A DNA stretch of 64,000 nucleotides from Halostella pelagica. Lineage in GTDB: Archaea; Halobacteriota; Halobacteria; Halobacteriales; Natronoarchaeaceae. The position numbers were made by a program, and so were the translations under genes. Under the pieces are notes generated by a model, which was given only the letters and a program-made list of their open reading frames with translations, did no database searches and had not been told where the DNA came from. The stretch spans positions 1,240,001 to 1,304,000 of the forward strand of contig CP040678.1 of the NCBI GenBank assembly GCA_005954745.1. Reading direction: 5' to 3'. Below are positions 40,986 to 50,052 of this stretch, piece after piece (the first letter of the stretch is position 1; the number at the start of each line of letters is the position of its first letter).

Positions 40986-41822
40986 ATGGCCGATTCACCA
41001 AGCGCCGACACCGACGACTCACTCAGCGACGGCAACGGCCGGACGTACGCACCCGAGGCCGACCACGCGTTCCCGGACGAACGGCTCAACGAGGTACTGG
41101 CGTTTCTCGACGACGACGAGGAAGTCCAGACCTACCTCGAAGCGCAGAACGTCAATCCGGTGAAACGCAAGGGGTACAACGACCACGGCGCGAAACACAT
41201 CAGCATCGTCCGCAATCGGGCGCTGTGTCTGTACGACCTTCTGAAGGAGGCCGGCGTCGAGTTCAACGGCGCGGCTGACCAGGGACTCGACGAAGCCGAC
41301 GAGAGCATCATCGTCGCGCTCGCGGCGACGATTCACGACATCGGTCACGTCGTCCATCGCGACAGTCACGCCTACTACTCGATACCGCTCGCCGCGGACA
41401 TCCTCGACCGGATCCTCCCGGAGTTCTACGATGTCGCAGACGCAGTGCGGATGAAAGGCGAGGTTCTCCACGCCATCCTCTGTCACCACACGTCGGAGGA
41501 CCCGCTGACGACGGAGGCGGGTGTCATCCGCGTGGCCGACGCCCTCGACATGGAACGCGGCCGGTCGCGCATGCCGTACGAGATGGGCGGGCGCGGCATC
41601 AACACTATCTCCAGTCGGGCCATCCGCAACGTCTCGCTGCGCCCCGGCGATGACCGTCCCGTCCTCGTCGAGATAGAGATGACAAACGCTGCCGGCGTCT
41701 ATCAGGTCGACAACTTACTCAAGGCGAAACTCCGCGGGTCAGGCCTGGAAGACGACGTGCGCATCGTCGCGGTGAACATAAACGAGGAGACGGACCAGTT
41801 AGTCGAGCGGATCGAACTCTGA
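40986..41822 (+). CDS. HD-domain phosphohydrolase
   Basis: This 278-aa protein has an HD metal site: an upstream His in DHGAKHISIVRNRAL, then HDIGHVVHRDSH as the HD pair, and a later DALDMERG. It is probably a metal-dependent phosphohydrolase on nucleotides. The ATG at 40986 is chosen since the earlier frame overlaps the peroxiredoxin gene and is basic. The C-terminal 90 residues form a beta domain (PVLVEIEMTNAAGVYQVDNLL). Confidence 0.88.
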   Translation: MADSPSADTDDSLSDGNGRTYAPEADHAFPDERLNEVLAFLDDDEEVQTYLEAQNVNPVKRKGYNDHGAKHISIVRNRALCLYDLLKEAGVEFNGAADQGLDEADESIIVALAATIHDIGHVVHRDSHAYYSIPLAADILDRILPEFYDVADAVRMKGEVLHAILCHHTSEDPLTTEAGVIRVADALDMERGRSRMPYEMGGRGINTISSRAIRNVSLRPGDDRPVLVEIEMTNAAGVYQVDNLLKAKLRGSGLEDDVRIVAVNINEETDQLVERIEL

Positions 41823-41871
41823 GCGGTTGTAAGGACTTACACGCGTTCGCTCACTGTTTCGATTCGTAACT

Positions 41872-42486
41872 ATGCCGGGGAGCGGCGGGGTTCGTCATCT
41901 GTTTAGCGACCGCGAGTTCATCGCACTGGCCAGTACCGCGTTCGCCCGGAGTCAGACGTATTCGACCATCCTCATCGCGATGGCGCTGTACGCCGGCCTA
42001 TTCCAGACGAGCGGCACCGTAGAGGGGATGTTCGGCACGGGCTTCGCCCTCGCTCAACTGGGTATCGTGTTACCGCTGGGCCGCCTGATAGACATCGGAA
42101 ACGCGAAGCGGTATCTCGTCGCCGGACTCGTTCTGAACGTCGGCGTCTTCGTCGGGTTCTCGCTGGTCGGGCGCGTTGAGCACGTCATCGCCATGCGCAC
42201 GGTCCAGGGCGTCGCGGACAGCCCCCGGCGTCCCGCGCGCATGACGCTGTTCGTCGAAGAGGGCGAGCAGTTCGACGCCGTCGCCGGGAGCATGTCGCTG
42301 CGCTCGATCGGCTGGAATATCTGACAGGTGTCCGGACCGGTTGCCGTCGGCGCGCTCTGGGATGCGACGTCAGTGTTCGTCGCTTTCTGGACTGCCGCGG
42401 GCTTTATTCTGGTCTCCGCTGCTATCTTCGCCGCCCTCTACGAACGCGTACCGGCCGTTGGCTCGGCGGCGTCGCCGACTGCCTGA
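41872..42486 (+). pseudogene. Broken MFS transporter gene
   Basis: The frame begins like a major facilitator protein (FARSQTYSTILIAMALYAG, LGIVLPLGRLIDIGNAKRYLVAGL). It ends at an in-frame TGA (42322-42324), after which the same frame continues with VSGPVAVGALWDATSVFVAFW and a final hydrophobic helix to a TGA at 42484-42486. Only about 200 codons remain of the 380-400 expected. The middle is therefore deleted and the frame also holds a stop. No insertion sequence is seen. Confidence 0.75.
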
Positions 42487-42871
42487 CACAGCTATAGTAG
42501 CGCTTACAACTGTTTACACGTCCGGTCGCACGCAGTCGTGCGAGCGAGTGTGTGAGGATCTGCAAGCGCGACTGTAATCGAAGTCCACTGTCCGGCTCAA
42601 ACCGAAAACCGCGGGCCGAAAGGCGACCGCGGTACGGGTATGCCGCCCGCTACGGCACAGAAATGGGGTGGGGAACGCAACAGCCTCAAACACCGGCTGC
42701 GACGGCACCCGTACGTTTGGCTGTGAATGTAGCCGATAAACGTGTTGTGATCTGACGGGATGTTCTGTCACCGGTCCGAACTATGGTCGTTTCTGAAACG
42801 GCTCACAGCTGATCGCATCACTGTCGTGTGACTGAGTGTGCATTGACCCTCAGTACCGACTGATAGGCCCG
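42487..42871. other. Gene-free stretch
   Basis: I find no credible gene here in either strand; frames are short and basic. It lies between the MFS pseudogene and the small winged-helix gene and may be decaying DNA. Confidence 0.4.
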
Positions 42872-43093
42872 CTACGCTGGCCTGTACGCGTCCGAACTCC
42901 TTCGAACGAGGCCGCGCTTGTCGAGGGTCTTCAGGATGCTAAACAGCGTTATCTTATCGATGTCCAGCGCGTCCTGTAACGCCTCGACTGTCACCTCGCC
43001 GCGTACCGAGATATACATATACACTAGTTTCGCGCGCGGTGACTCCAACTCTTCCGGCAACGAATCGTGTTCGTCCTGCGTTCGCATAACCAT
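42872..43093 (-). CDS. Small winged-helix (TrmB/MarR-like) regulator
   Basis: This 73-aa protein has a winged-helix core: LESPRAKLVYMYISVRGEVTVEALQDAL, the recognition helix region DKITLFSILKTLDKRGLVRRSSDAY. It lacks a ligand domain. ATG starts at 43093 and 43087 are both possible. Target unknown; it stands alone between two remnant regions. Confidence 0.75.
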   Translation of the reverse strand: MVMRTQDEHDSLPEELESPRAKLVYMYISVRGEVTVEALQDALDIDKITLFSILKTLDKRGLVRRSSDAYRPA

Positions 43094-43308
43094 TGTAACT
43101 GACACGATCAGTTCGACGATAATAAAACCCCTCTACGACGATCGTCGAACAATTCCGAATGGCTGATGGTATCGCTTGGTATCCGTGTGTAGAGCGTTCG
43201 ACTACCGGTTTTCAGGATCACGCCTACGACTCGTTTCATTCAAATCCCGAGTGCACCTTCCCACTGAGCAGTCGCTCGACGATGAAACGTCTCGCGGGAA
43301 ACGGTGTA

Positions 43309-43469
43309 AAGTGGAAGGGGCGGGATTTGAACTCGGTCGTTCCCGTTCGCTTCGCTCACCTCTTTCCCTGCTCAAATCCCTCTGTAACCGCTTCAGAACG
43401 CTGCAGTCGCTCGGCGATAAAACGCCTCCCTAAGTAAGCGTTCTGAAGTGGAAGGGGCGGGATTTGAAC
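43309..43469. repeat. Duplicated T-arm segment with foldback by tRNA-like locus
   Basis: A 24-bp direct repeat (43309-43332 and 43446-43469, offset 137) copies the 3' end of the tRNA-like gene. Following the distal copy, GGGATTTGA (43322-43330) is mirrored by TCAAATCCC (43372-43380), a perfect 9-bp foldback. A second perfect 12-bp inverted repeat, CTTCAGAACGCT (43391-43402) with AGCGTTCTGAAG (43437-43448), ends exactly at the tRNA-like 3' end. Confidence 0.75.
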
Positions 43470-43547
43470 CACGCGAAGCCTTTGAAAATCCACGTCCACG
43501 GGCAGGATCCGTCGACGCGGCGCGCTCTACCACTGAGCCACCCTTCC
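43449..43547 (-). tRNA. tRNA-like gene, identity unresolved
   Basis: Acceptor GGAAGGG/CCCTTCC (7 bp) with discriminator A, and D arm GCTC/GAGC, are perfect. The T loop TTCAAAT with CCCGC pairs to GCG-GG only if one U bulges. The middle is 49 nt instead of the usual 23 and holds a hairpin (CGTC, ACGG, loop ATCCTGC, CCGT, GACG) rather than a clear anticodon arm. It could be an intron-containing tRNA, a degraded tRNA, or a conserved tRNA-like RNA. I do not assign an amino acid. Confidence 0.45.
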
Positions 43548-43597
43548 CTACGTATCAGTACTCGCCGGGGCGACTAAGGAATACCGATGAACCGGGG

Positions 43598-45433
43598 TCA
43601 GTAACTCCGGACCGTCGGCTCGTACGTCTTGTTCTCGCCTTCGAGGATGACGGGCTTGTAGAACAGTTCGGGGGTCCCGTCGTTCCAGCGAAGCAGCGTA
43701 TGTTTCAGCCACTCGTCGTCGCGGCGCTCCTGGTACTCCTGACGCCAGTGCGCGCCGCGGAACTCCTCGCGGGCGAGCGCGCCGAGGGTGATGGCCTCCG
43801 CGAGGTCGATGAGGTTTCGCGTCTCCATGGTGTGGAGGAGGTCGGTGTTGAACGTCCGCGAGGGGTCGTCCACGTACACGTCCTGGTAGCGCTCGCGAGC
43901 CTCTCGGATGTCTTCGAGCGCCGTCTTCAGACCCTCTTCGTTGCGGAACACGTTGACGTTCGCCGTCATCGAATCCTGCAGGTCCTCGCGGATCGCGGCG
44001 TGCTGGACGCCTTCGTCCTTGTCGAGGAACGTCTGGACCCGGTCGCGTTCGTGTTCGACGGTCCGTTCGACCACTGCCTGCGGATCGGTCAACTCTCCGC
44101 TACCGTCTGCGGCCACGTCACCGCTTTTCGTGTCGACGGCCCCGGGTTCGACCGGGGAGTCGACGTCGCCGGGTTCGCACTCGTCCGTGTAGCCCGTCGT
44201 GATTTCGGCCTCCTTCATGTCCTTTCCAGCGGCGTGATGACCGGCGCGCTTGCCGAACACGATGAGTTCCGGCAGGGCGTTGCCGCCGAGGCGGTTCGAG
44301 CCGTGAACGGAGACGCAGGCGCACTCGCCGGCCGCGTACAGGCCCTCGATACAGGTTTCGCCGTTCTCGTCCGTTTCGATGCCGCCCATCTCGTAGTGCT
44401 GACCGGGCTTGACCGGCATCGGTTCGACGAGGCCGTCGACACCCTCGAAGTCCTCCGCGAGGTGGAGAATGTTCTCCAGACGGTCGAGGATGCGCTCCTC
44501 GCCGAGGTGACGCATGTCGAGGTGGACGTACTCGTCTTCGACTCCACGGCCCTGGTTGACCTCGGTAAGCTCCGCGCGGGCGACGACGTCGCGGGAGGCG
44601 AGTTCGCCCTCGTTGTTCGCGTAGCCGTGTTCGAACATGAACCGCTCCCCCTTCTCGTTGTAGAGGATCCCGCCCTCGCCGCGGACGCCCTCGCTGATGA
44701 GGACGCCCGTGGATGGAAGCGTCGTCGGGTGGAACTGGACGAACTCCATGTCCTCCAGCGGAACGCCGGCCCGATAGGCCATCGCGTAGCCGTCGCCGGT
44801 GTTCGAGACGGCGTTCGTCGTGTGTTCGTACACTTGGCCCGGACCGCCGGTCGCCAGGATGACGCCGCGGTTGGCCTTGAATCCCTCGACGGTGCCGGTT
44901 TTGACGTCGTACGCGACGATGCCGTGGCATCTGCGGTCCGAGGGGTCCTCGTGGTCCGTCACCGCCAGTTCGGAGACGTGCCACTCGTCGTACACCTGAA
45001 TGCCGTGTTTCATCGCCTGCTGATACATCGTGTGGAGCAGGTGATGGCCGGTTTCAGCGCCGGCGTACGTCGTCCGTGGGAAAGAGAGGCCGCCGAACGG
45101 TCGCTGGGAGACGCGGCCGTCGTCCTCGCGGGAGAACGGCATGCCCCAGTGTTCGAGGTTGATGACCTCCTCCGGTGCGTCTTTCACCAGCGTTTCTATC
45201 GCCGGCGCGTCGCCGAGGAAGTCAGACCCCTTCATCGTGTCGTACGCGTGGTCCTGCCAGGAGTCGCCCTCGCGCAGTGCGGCGTTGATGCCGCCCTCCG
45301 CCGCGCCGGTGTGGCTCCGGACCGGATGTAGTTTCGAGACGATGGCTGTGTCCGCTCCTTCCTCGCTCGCTGCGATCGCTGCGCGGAGACCCGCACCGCC
45401 GCCCCCGACCACGATCACGTCGTGTTCGTGCAT
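43598..45433 (-). CDS. sdhA: Succinate dehydrogenase flavoprotein subunit
   Basis: This 611-aa FAD enzyme subunit oxidises succinate in the TCA cycle. The FAD P-loop is VVGGGGAGLRAAIA near residue 10, the covalent FAD His lies in RSHTGAAEGG, and later active-site segments are HPTTLPSTGVLISEGVRGEGG and SNRLGGNALPELIVFG. Last gene of the sdhCDBA operon, transcribed leftward. Confidence 0.97.
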   Translation of the reverse strand: MHEHDVIVVGGGGAGLRAAIAASEEGADTAIVSKLHPVRSHTGAAEGGINAALREGDSWQDHAYDTMKGSDFLGDAPAIETLVKDAPEEVINLEHWGMPFSREDDGRVSQRPFGGLSFPRTTYAGAETGHHLLHTMYQQAMKHGIQVYDEWHVSELAVTDHEDPSDRRCHGIVAYDVKTGTVEGFKANRGVILATGGPGQVYEHTTNAVSNTGDGYAMAYRAGVPLEDMEFVQFHPTTLPSTGVLISEGVRGEGGILYNEKGERFMFEHGYANNEGELASRDVVARAELTEVNQGRGVEDEYVHLDMRHLGEERILDRLENILHLAEDFEGVDGLVEPMPVKPGQHYEMGGIETDENGETCIEGLYAAGECACVSVHGSNRLGGNALPELIVFGKRAGHHAAGKDMKEAEITTGYTDECEPGDVDSPVEPGAVDTKSGDVAADGSGELTDPQAVVERTVEHERDRVQTFLDKDEGVQHAAIREDLQDSMTANVNVFRNEEGLKTALEDIREARERYQDVYVDDPSRTFNTDLLHTMETRNLIDLAEAITLGALAREEFRGAHWRQEYQERRDDEWLKHTLLRWNDGTPELFYKPVILEGENKTYEPTVRSY

Positions 45434-45470
45434 AGTTTGTGTGTAATGTCGGTGTTGCTTGTCGCGTCGT

Positions 45471-46346
45471 TCACCAGAACTTCAGGTTGCTCTTGACCGC
45501 TTCGCGTTTGAGCTCCTGAATGTGTTCCGTCAGCGGAATATCCTTCGGGCACACCTCGGTACAGGAGAACTGGGTCTGACAGCGCCAGACGCCGTGTTCC
45601 TGTTCGAGGATGCGCATCCGGTGTTCCTGCATGTCTTCGCCCTCCCGTTCGTCCATGTAGAACTGGTAGGCCTTGTTGATGGCCGCGGGGCCGAGATACT
45701 GGTTGTCCCCGGCGGCGATGTTACACGAGGACATGCAAGCCCCGCACCAGATACACCGCGTCGACATCTTGATCTTTTCGCGGTTCTCCCGGCTCTGGCG
45801 TTGCTCCTCCAGTTCGCCGTCCGGTGTCTCGTTCGTCTGGAAGTACGGCTCCACGGACTCCATCTGGTCGTAGAAGTGTTGCATGTCCACGACCAGGTCC
45901 TTCACGACCTCCTGATGGGGGAGCGGTTCGACGCGAACCGGTTCCTCCAGGTCGACCATCTGAGTCTTGCAACAGAGGCGCTGGGAGCCGTTGACGAACA
46001 TCGCGTCGCTCCCGCAGATCGCCTGCCGGCAAGAGTGTCGGAAGGTGAGCGAGGAGTCGTAGTGGTCGCGCGCGTACATCAGCGCGTCGAGCACCGTCAT
46101 CCCCTTCTTGAAGGGGACGTGGAAGTCGTCGAACCGCGGTTCCTGTTTGCCTTCGACTTCGGGATCGTAGCGGAACACTTTCAGGTGGACCGAGTCGTCG
46201 GCGGCCTCTATCTCCTCGCGGGCCACGCGTTCGCGGTCGGCGGCCTCGCGCCGCTCTTCTTTCTCCGCTAGCCGGCGCTCTTGATGCGGTTTGCCCTCGG
46301 TCTCCGCTTCGGCTTCCGTCTCGGTTTCTGGAACTTGCGTACTCAT
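45471..46346 (-). CDS. sdhB: Succinate dehydrogenase iron-sulfur subunit
   Basis: This 291-aa subunit has an acidic N-terminal extension (about 1-60), then a 2Fe-2S domain with CRQAICGSD and LCCKT, and a C-terminal domain with CIWCGACMSSC and CTEVCPKDIPL for the 4Fe-4S and 3Fe-4S clusters. It passes electrons from SdhA to the membrane quinone site. It starts one base after the SdhD stop. Confidence 0.97.
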   Translation of the reverse strand: MSTQVPETETEAEAETEGKPHQERRLAEKEERREAADRERVAREEIEAADDSVHLKVFRYDPEVEGKQEPRFDDFHVPFKKGMTVLDALMYARDHYDSSLTFRHSCRQAICGSDAMFVNGSQRLCCKTQMVDLEEPVRVEPLPHQEVVKDLVVDMQHFYDQMESVEPYFQTNETPDGELEEQRQSRENREKIKMSTRCIWCGACMSSCNIAAGDNQYLGPAAINKAYQFYMDEREGEDMQEHRMRILEQEHGVWRCQTQFSCTEVCPKDIPLTEHIQELKREAVKSNLKFW

Positions 46347-46347
46347 A

Positions 46348-46710
46348 TTAGAATCCTGCCATGACTATGGCGACTCTGACGCCCTGTGCGACCAGCGCGA
46401 GGCTGGCGACGACCAGCACCCACTTGACGACCGTCTTCTGCGACCCGTCCAGTCCTTGATTGATAAGCGCGTTGTACACTCCGTTGACGCCGTGGAACGT
46501 CCCCGTCACGAGGAACGCGACCATCGTGATGAAGTATCCGATATTCTCCATTCGCGCTTGCGTGCCTGCGAACTCGATCTCGTACGCGTGGTGGACGAAG
46601 TGGAGTAGGAAGAAGTGGAACGCGAGTACGACCACGAGAAAGGCCGCCGTGACGCGCTGGAGGAGCCAGCGCGTGCTCGCAGGTTCGAACGAGGAGTAGC
46701 GTTCGGCCAT
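46348..46710 (-). CDS. sdhD: Succinate dehydrogenase membrane anchor SdhD
   Basis: This 120-aa protein has three membrane helices (LLQRVTAAFLVVVLAFHFFLLHF, NIGYFITMVAFLVTGTFHGVNGVY, VVKWVLVVASLALVAQGVRVAIV). His residues in the first two helices may bind heme or quinone. Its start overlaps the SdhC stop (TGATG). Confidence 0.9.
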   Translation of the reverse strand: MAERYSSFEPASTRWLLQRVTAAFLVVVLAFHFFLLHFVHHAYEIEFAGTQARMENIGYFITMVAFLVTGTFHGVNGVYNALINQGLDGSQKTVVKWVLVVASLALVAQGVRVAIVMAGF

Positions 46711-47105
46711 CAGATGCCCACCTCCGAGAGGAAGGTCGGAACGCTCGCCACGACGATAATACCGGTAAGAACCATCGAAGCGTAGAAGCTCTTGTCCTGG
46801 GCCTCTAGTCCGACGTTGAGGTCGACCATCAGCAGGCGGATCCCGTTCAGGATGTGGAAGACAGCGACGGCAAGCAGCCCGATCTCCATGAGTCGGACGA
46901 TGAACAGACTTTCCAGCCCCTGAAGCGTCGTGGTGTACGCCTCGGCTCCCTGCGTCGCGCTACTCAACACCGCAATGTGTGTGAACAGGTAGCCGATGAG
47001 TACCCACCCGGTGAACTTGTGGAATATCCAGGCCCACATTCCGGCCGAGAACTCCCGCCAACGACCGAAGTCCTCGACGCTACCTCGATTATAAGACTGA
47101 CTCAT
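46710..47105 (-). CDS. sdhC: Succinate dehydrogenase cytochrome b subunit SdhC
   Basis: This 131-aa protein has three membrane helices. [20 protein letters not shown] and [16 protein letters not shown] contain the conserved His residues expected for heme b ligation. It heads the sdh operon. Together with SdhD it anchors the SdhBA head. Confidence 0.93.
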   Translation of the reverse strand: MSQSYNRGSVEDFGRWREFSAGMWAWIFHKFTGWVLIGYLFTHIAVLSSATQGAEAYTTTLQGLESLFIVRLMEIGLLAVAVFHILNGIRLLMVDLNVGLEAQDKSFYASMVLTGIIVVASVPTFLSEVGI

Positions 47106-47218
47106 GCTCTAGCGTGAGGCTTGGACCGCGGCGGTATAGAAGTTACTACCTTTCGGCGTTACGGGTAGTCCAGCCCTGAAATCATGACCGAACTCGTTCG
47201 GGGATCCGTCCCACGCTC

Positions 47219-48232
47219 CTACGGTCGCTGTTCGCGTTCGATCACGCGACGGGTCCCCGCATCCAGTTCGACGAGGTGACAGATAGGGTTCCCGGGGAAC
47301 ACGAGCGGGTTCTGGAGGATACCGACCAGCAGGCCGGTAAACGGGGCAGTCACCTCGTTCGCTGTCGTCTCGAACGGGTTCGTGATAGTGCAGATCGTCT
47401 CGTCTTCCCGGACGAACGACCCTCGTGAGAAATGCATCTCGACTATCCCCCCGGAGTCCGCCCGGAGCCACGTTTTGTCGGAGGAGCCGTCGACGACCGT
47501 TCGCCAGCCCGGCCACTTGACGGCGCTCGTCGTTCGCAGGCCGAACTCGGAGAAGACGCTTTTGACGCCGTCCAGAGCCCGGTCGATGAAGTCCCGCTGG
47601 AACTCGTGGGCCTTGCCCATCTCGATCGTGATCGTGGGAACGCCGCGTTCCGTCGCTTCCTTCCTGAGCGCGCCGTCCGGGCCTTCGCTTGAGATTATCA
47701 CGTTCGAGCCGAACGCGCGCGCGAGTCGGTCGACGCGGTCGTCGCCCGTATCGGCCCGGACGTGAAGCATGTTCGTCCGCCCGCGCGTCGACGTGTGAAA
47801 GTCGAGACCGTAGTCGCAGGGCTCGATGAAGTTCCGAAAGATCCGGTGTGCGATCCGCTTCGAACTCGTGCTGTTTGCGGAGCCGGGAAACGCCCGGTTC
47901 AGGTCGCGGTCGTAGATCGGGAGATACCGCTGTTGAGCCAGGAACCCGGGGACGTTCAACACCGGGAGACAGACGACGGTCCCCCGGAGTTCGGTGTGGT
48001 CCCACTCGTTGGCCACCTCGCGAACGACCTCGATGCCGTTGAGTTCGTCGCCGTGGATCGCCGCGCTGAGAAACACCGTCGGACCGGGACGCTCACCGTT
48101 GACGATAGTGACGGGGATCCGCACGGGGTCGCCGAGATACGTCTCGCTGACGCCGTACCGGATGTTCGCCGCTTCTCCGGGAGCGACGCTCCCGCCATTG
48201 TAGGTGAACGTTTCGGCCTCGCTGTCGCTCAT
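47219..48232 (-). CDS. M14-family succinylglutamate desuccinylase/aspartoacylase-like protein
   Basis: This 337-aa zinc hydrolase has a His-x-x-Glu site in AAIHGDELNG, a third ligand in LDFHTST, and a catalytic Glu in TITIEMGK. A C-terminal beta domain ends the protein. The length fits the AstE/AspA-like family of carboxypeptidase-type amidases. It stands divergent from a RimK-type ligase fused to a retropepsin; M14 family members commonly partner with such ligases and proteases. It may remove residues added by the ligase. Confidence 0.85.
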   Translation of the reverse strand: MSDSEAETFTYNGGSVAPGEAANIRYGVSETYLGDPVRIPVTIVNGERPGPTVFLSAAIHGDELNGIEVVREVANEWDHTELRGTVVCLPVLNVPGFLAQQRYLPIYDRDLNRAFPGSANSTSSKRIAHRIFRNFIEPCDYGLDFHTSTRGRTNMLHVRADTGDDRVDRLARAFGSNVIISSEGPDGALRKEATERGVPTITIEMGKAHEFQRDFIDRALDGVKSVFSEFGLRTTSAVKWPGWRTVVDGSSDKTWLRADSGGIVEMHFSRGSFVREDETICTITNPFETTANEVTAPFTGLLVGILQNPLVFPGNPICHLVELDAGTRRVIEREQRP

Positions 48233-48384
48233 GCGTTTGCCTCCGAATCCGGCACGTAAAAACCTGCCACGTCACGCTGCTGAGGGGTGTCACCGTTCGA
48301 TGAGCGAACTCCCACCGAGTTCCGGACGAACTGTCCCGTTCGTCGACGGGCAACGGTTTTTGGTATCGGCAGTGAACAGTAACT

Positions 48385-49710
48385 ATGTCTTCGAGCGGGA
48401 GGACCGTGACGATAGGGGTTCTCAGCCTACACAACAGCAAGGAAACGAAAGCGATACTCAACGCCGTCGAGGAACTGGGTCATCGCCCGGAGTGGATGAG
48501 AGAGGAAAACACCGCCGTCGAAATAGAGGACGGGCGGGTCAGCATCGAACCCGACATCGACCTGGTCGCGAACCGACTGTTGCTCTCGAACACCGAACAG
48601 CCGTCGGAGGAGATGGGTCTGGCGACCACGTTCGCCCATCTGGTTCCGATGCTCAACGAACCCCAGGCCGTGCTGACCGCGATGCACAAGTTCGCTGCGG
48701 CGTCGGCGCTTGCGGACGCGGGCATCCAGGTCCCCGACGCGTTGCTCGCGCTTAACAACGCGCGGCTCAACCGCGACCGGTTCAAGTTCGGCGACGAGGC
48801 GGTGTACAAGACGGCCATCGGAACCCACGGCGGCGGCACCTGGAAGATCGGGCCTGACGAAGAGGTGAACCCTCGCGTCGGCAACCGACAGGCGTTCCTC
48901 CAGAGCCTCATCGAGCGGTCGGGAGAACGCCACAGGGACCTCCGCGTGTACGTCGTCGGCGAGGAAGTCATCGGAGCGATGAACCGCTACGCGCCGGAAA
49001 ACGACTGGCGAACCAACGTCGCGCTCGGCGGCGACGTCGAGAACGCCTCAGAGGAACTCCCGCAGGAAGTCGTCGACATCGCGTTGGCGAGTACCGACGT
49101 CGTCGGGCTAGACTACGCGGGCGTCGACCTCGTCGAGGGCGAGCAAGGGTGGTACGTCCTCGAAGTCAATCCGACCGCCGGGTTCAAAGGAATGTTCGAA
49201 GCGACCGGAACGAGCCCCGCGCCCTACATCGCCCGCCTCGCTATCGAGGAGGCGGGTGGGACGGTCGACGATGAGCGCGTCGAGGAACTCTCGCACGTGC
49301 TCGACGATTCCGTCCCCGACTGCAAGCCGCAACCGATCCTGAGAGACGACGACGAGACGCTGGTCGTCGGGTACACCGAGGAGGTCGTCGTCAGCGGCAC
49401 CAGCGGGTCGGAGTCCGTCATCGCCAAATCCGACACCGGCGCGACCCGGACGAGCATCGACACGCGACTGGCCGCCGAGATCGGAGCCGGACCGATCAAG
49501 AGCCTCACGAAGGTCCGGTCAAGCAGTTCGAAGAAGGGCCGGACGCGACCCGTCGTCGACATCGTCGTCGGCATCGGCGGCCAGCGCCACACGGTCACGG
49601 CGAGCATCGAAGACCGAAGCCACATGTCCTACGAGATGATCCTCGGACGGGACATCCTCGAGAACTACCAGGTCGACGTTCGACGGCGGATCGACGCTGA
49701 CGAGGAATAA
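48385..49710 (+). CDS. RimK-like ATP-grasp ligase fused to retropepsin-like domain
   Basis: This 441-aa fusion has residues about 1-290 forming an ATP-grasp ligase of the RimK/LysX type (VGLDYAGVDLVEGEQG near the metal site, VLEVNPTAGFKGMFE, GTHGGGTWKIGP for nucleotide binding), likely adding glutamate or another amino acid to a protein or small molecule. Residues about 325-441 form a retropepsin-like domain with active-site DTGATRTS (Asp about 350) and SSSKKGRTRPVVDIVV. In bacteria the separate RimK and RimB genes modify ribosomal protein S6; the fusion and target here are unproven. Confidence 0.8.
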   Translation: MSSSGRTVTIGVLSLHNSKETKAILNAVEELGHRPEWMREENTAVEIEDGRVSIEPDIDLVANRLLLSNTEQPSEEMGLATTFAHLVPMLNEPQAVLTAMHKFAAASALADAGIQVPDALLALNNARLNRDRFKFGDEAVYKTAIGTHGGGTWKIGPDEEVNPRVGNRQAFLQSLIERSGERHRDLRVYVVGEEVIGAMNRYAPENDWRTNVALGGDVENASEELPQEVVDIALASTDVVGLDYAGVDLVEGEQGWYVLEVNPTAGFKGMFEATGTSPAPYIARLAIEEAGGTVDDERVEELSHVLDDSVPDCKPQPILRDDDETLVVGYTEEVVVSGTSGSESVIAKSDTGATRTSIDTRLAAEIGAGPIKSLTKVRSSSSKKGRTRPVVDIVVGIGGQRHTVTASIEDRSHMSYEMILGRDILENYQVDVRRRIDADEE

Positions 49711-50052
49711 GCGGGTCTCTGGGCAATCGCCCTACTTTCACTCCGGCGAATATCCATCGACCTCCCGGAGTTCCGACCGATGATCCGTACAGGTCCGAGC
49801 GGTGACCGTTATGATTTCAGTACCGTTATCGGTTCACTGTCTACGGCGAGTTTCTGAGAAGTCAGTTCTCTGCTCTATCTCCGAGAGAGCGGGCAAGGCC
49901 CGGTAATACGCTGTTACCGACGGTCAGTAGTCTTGCGGACGCTGGTATCAGGGCGGTAAAACGGGAATAAAAGCCAGAATCGGTGGTAACGCACGTTACG
50001 TCCGGTTTCACTGCTGAATTACAATATCCCGCTACGTGTTCTGACGAGTGGT
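49711..50052 (+). promoter_or_regulatory. Leader of the FG-GAP/Gln-rich gene
   Basis: No gene is seen in these about 340 bases. A TATA-like AATAAAAG lies near 49966, and GTAACG-CA-CGTTAC (49986-49999) is an inverted repeat between it and the ATG at 50053. The same GTAACG hexamer recurs upstream of the neighbouring repeat gene, so a shared regulator is possible. Confidence 0.4.

Noticed and set aside
43448-45331. 627-codon open frame on the plus strand opposite sdhA
   Set aside because: It is a shadow of the sdhA reading frame in GC-rich DNA. Its start falls in the tRNA-like gene and the composition (Val/Arg/Leu-rich) is unlike haloarchaeal proteins; SdhA on the other strand is unambiguous.
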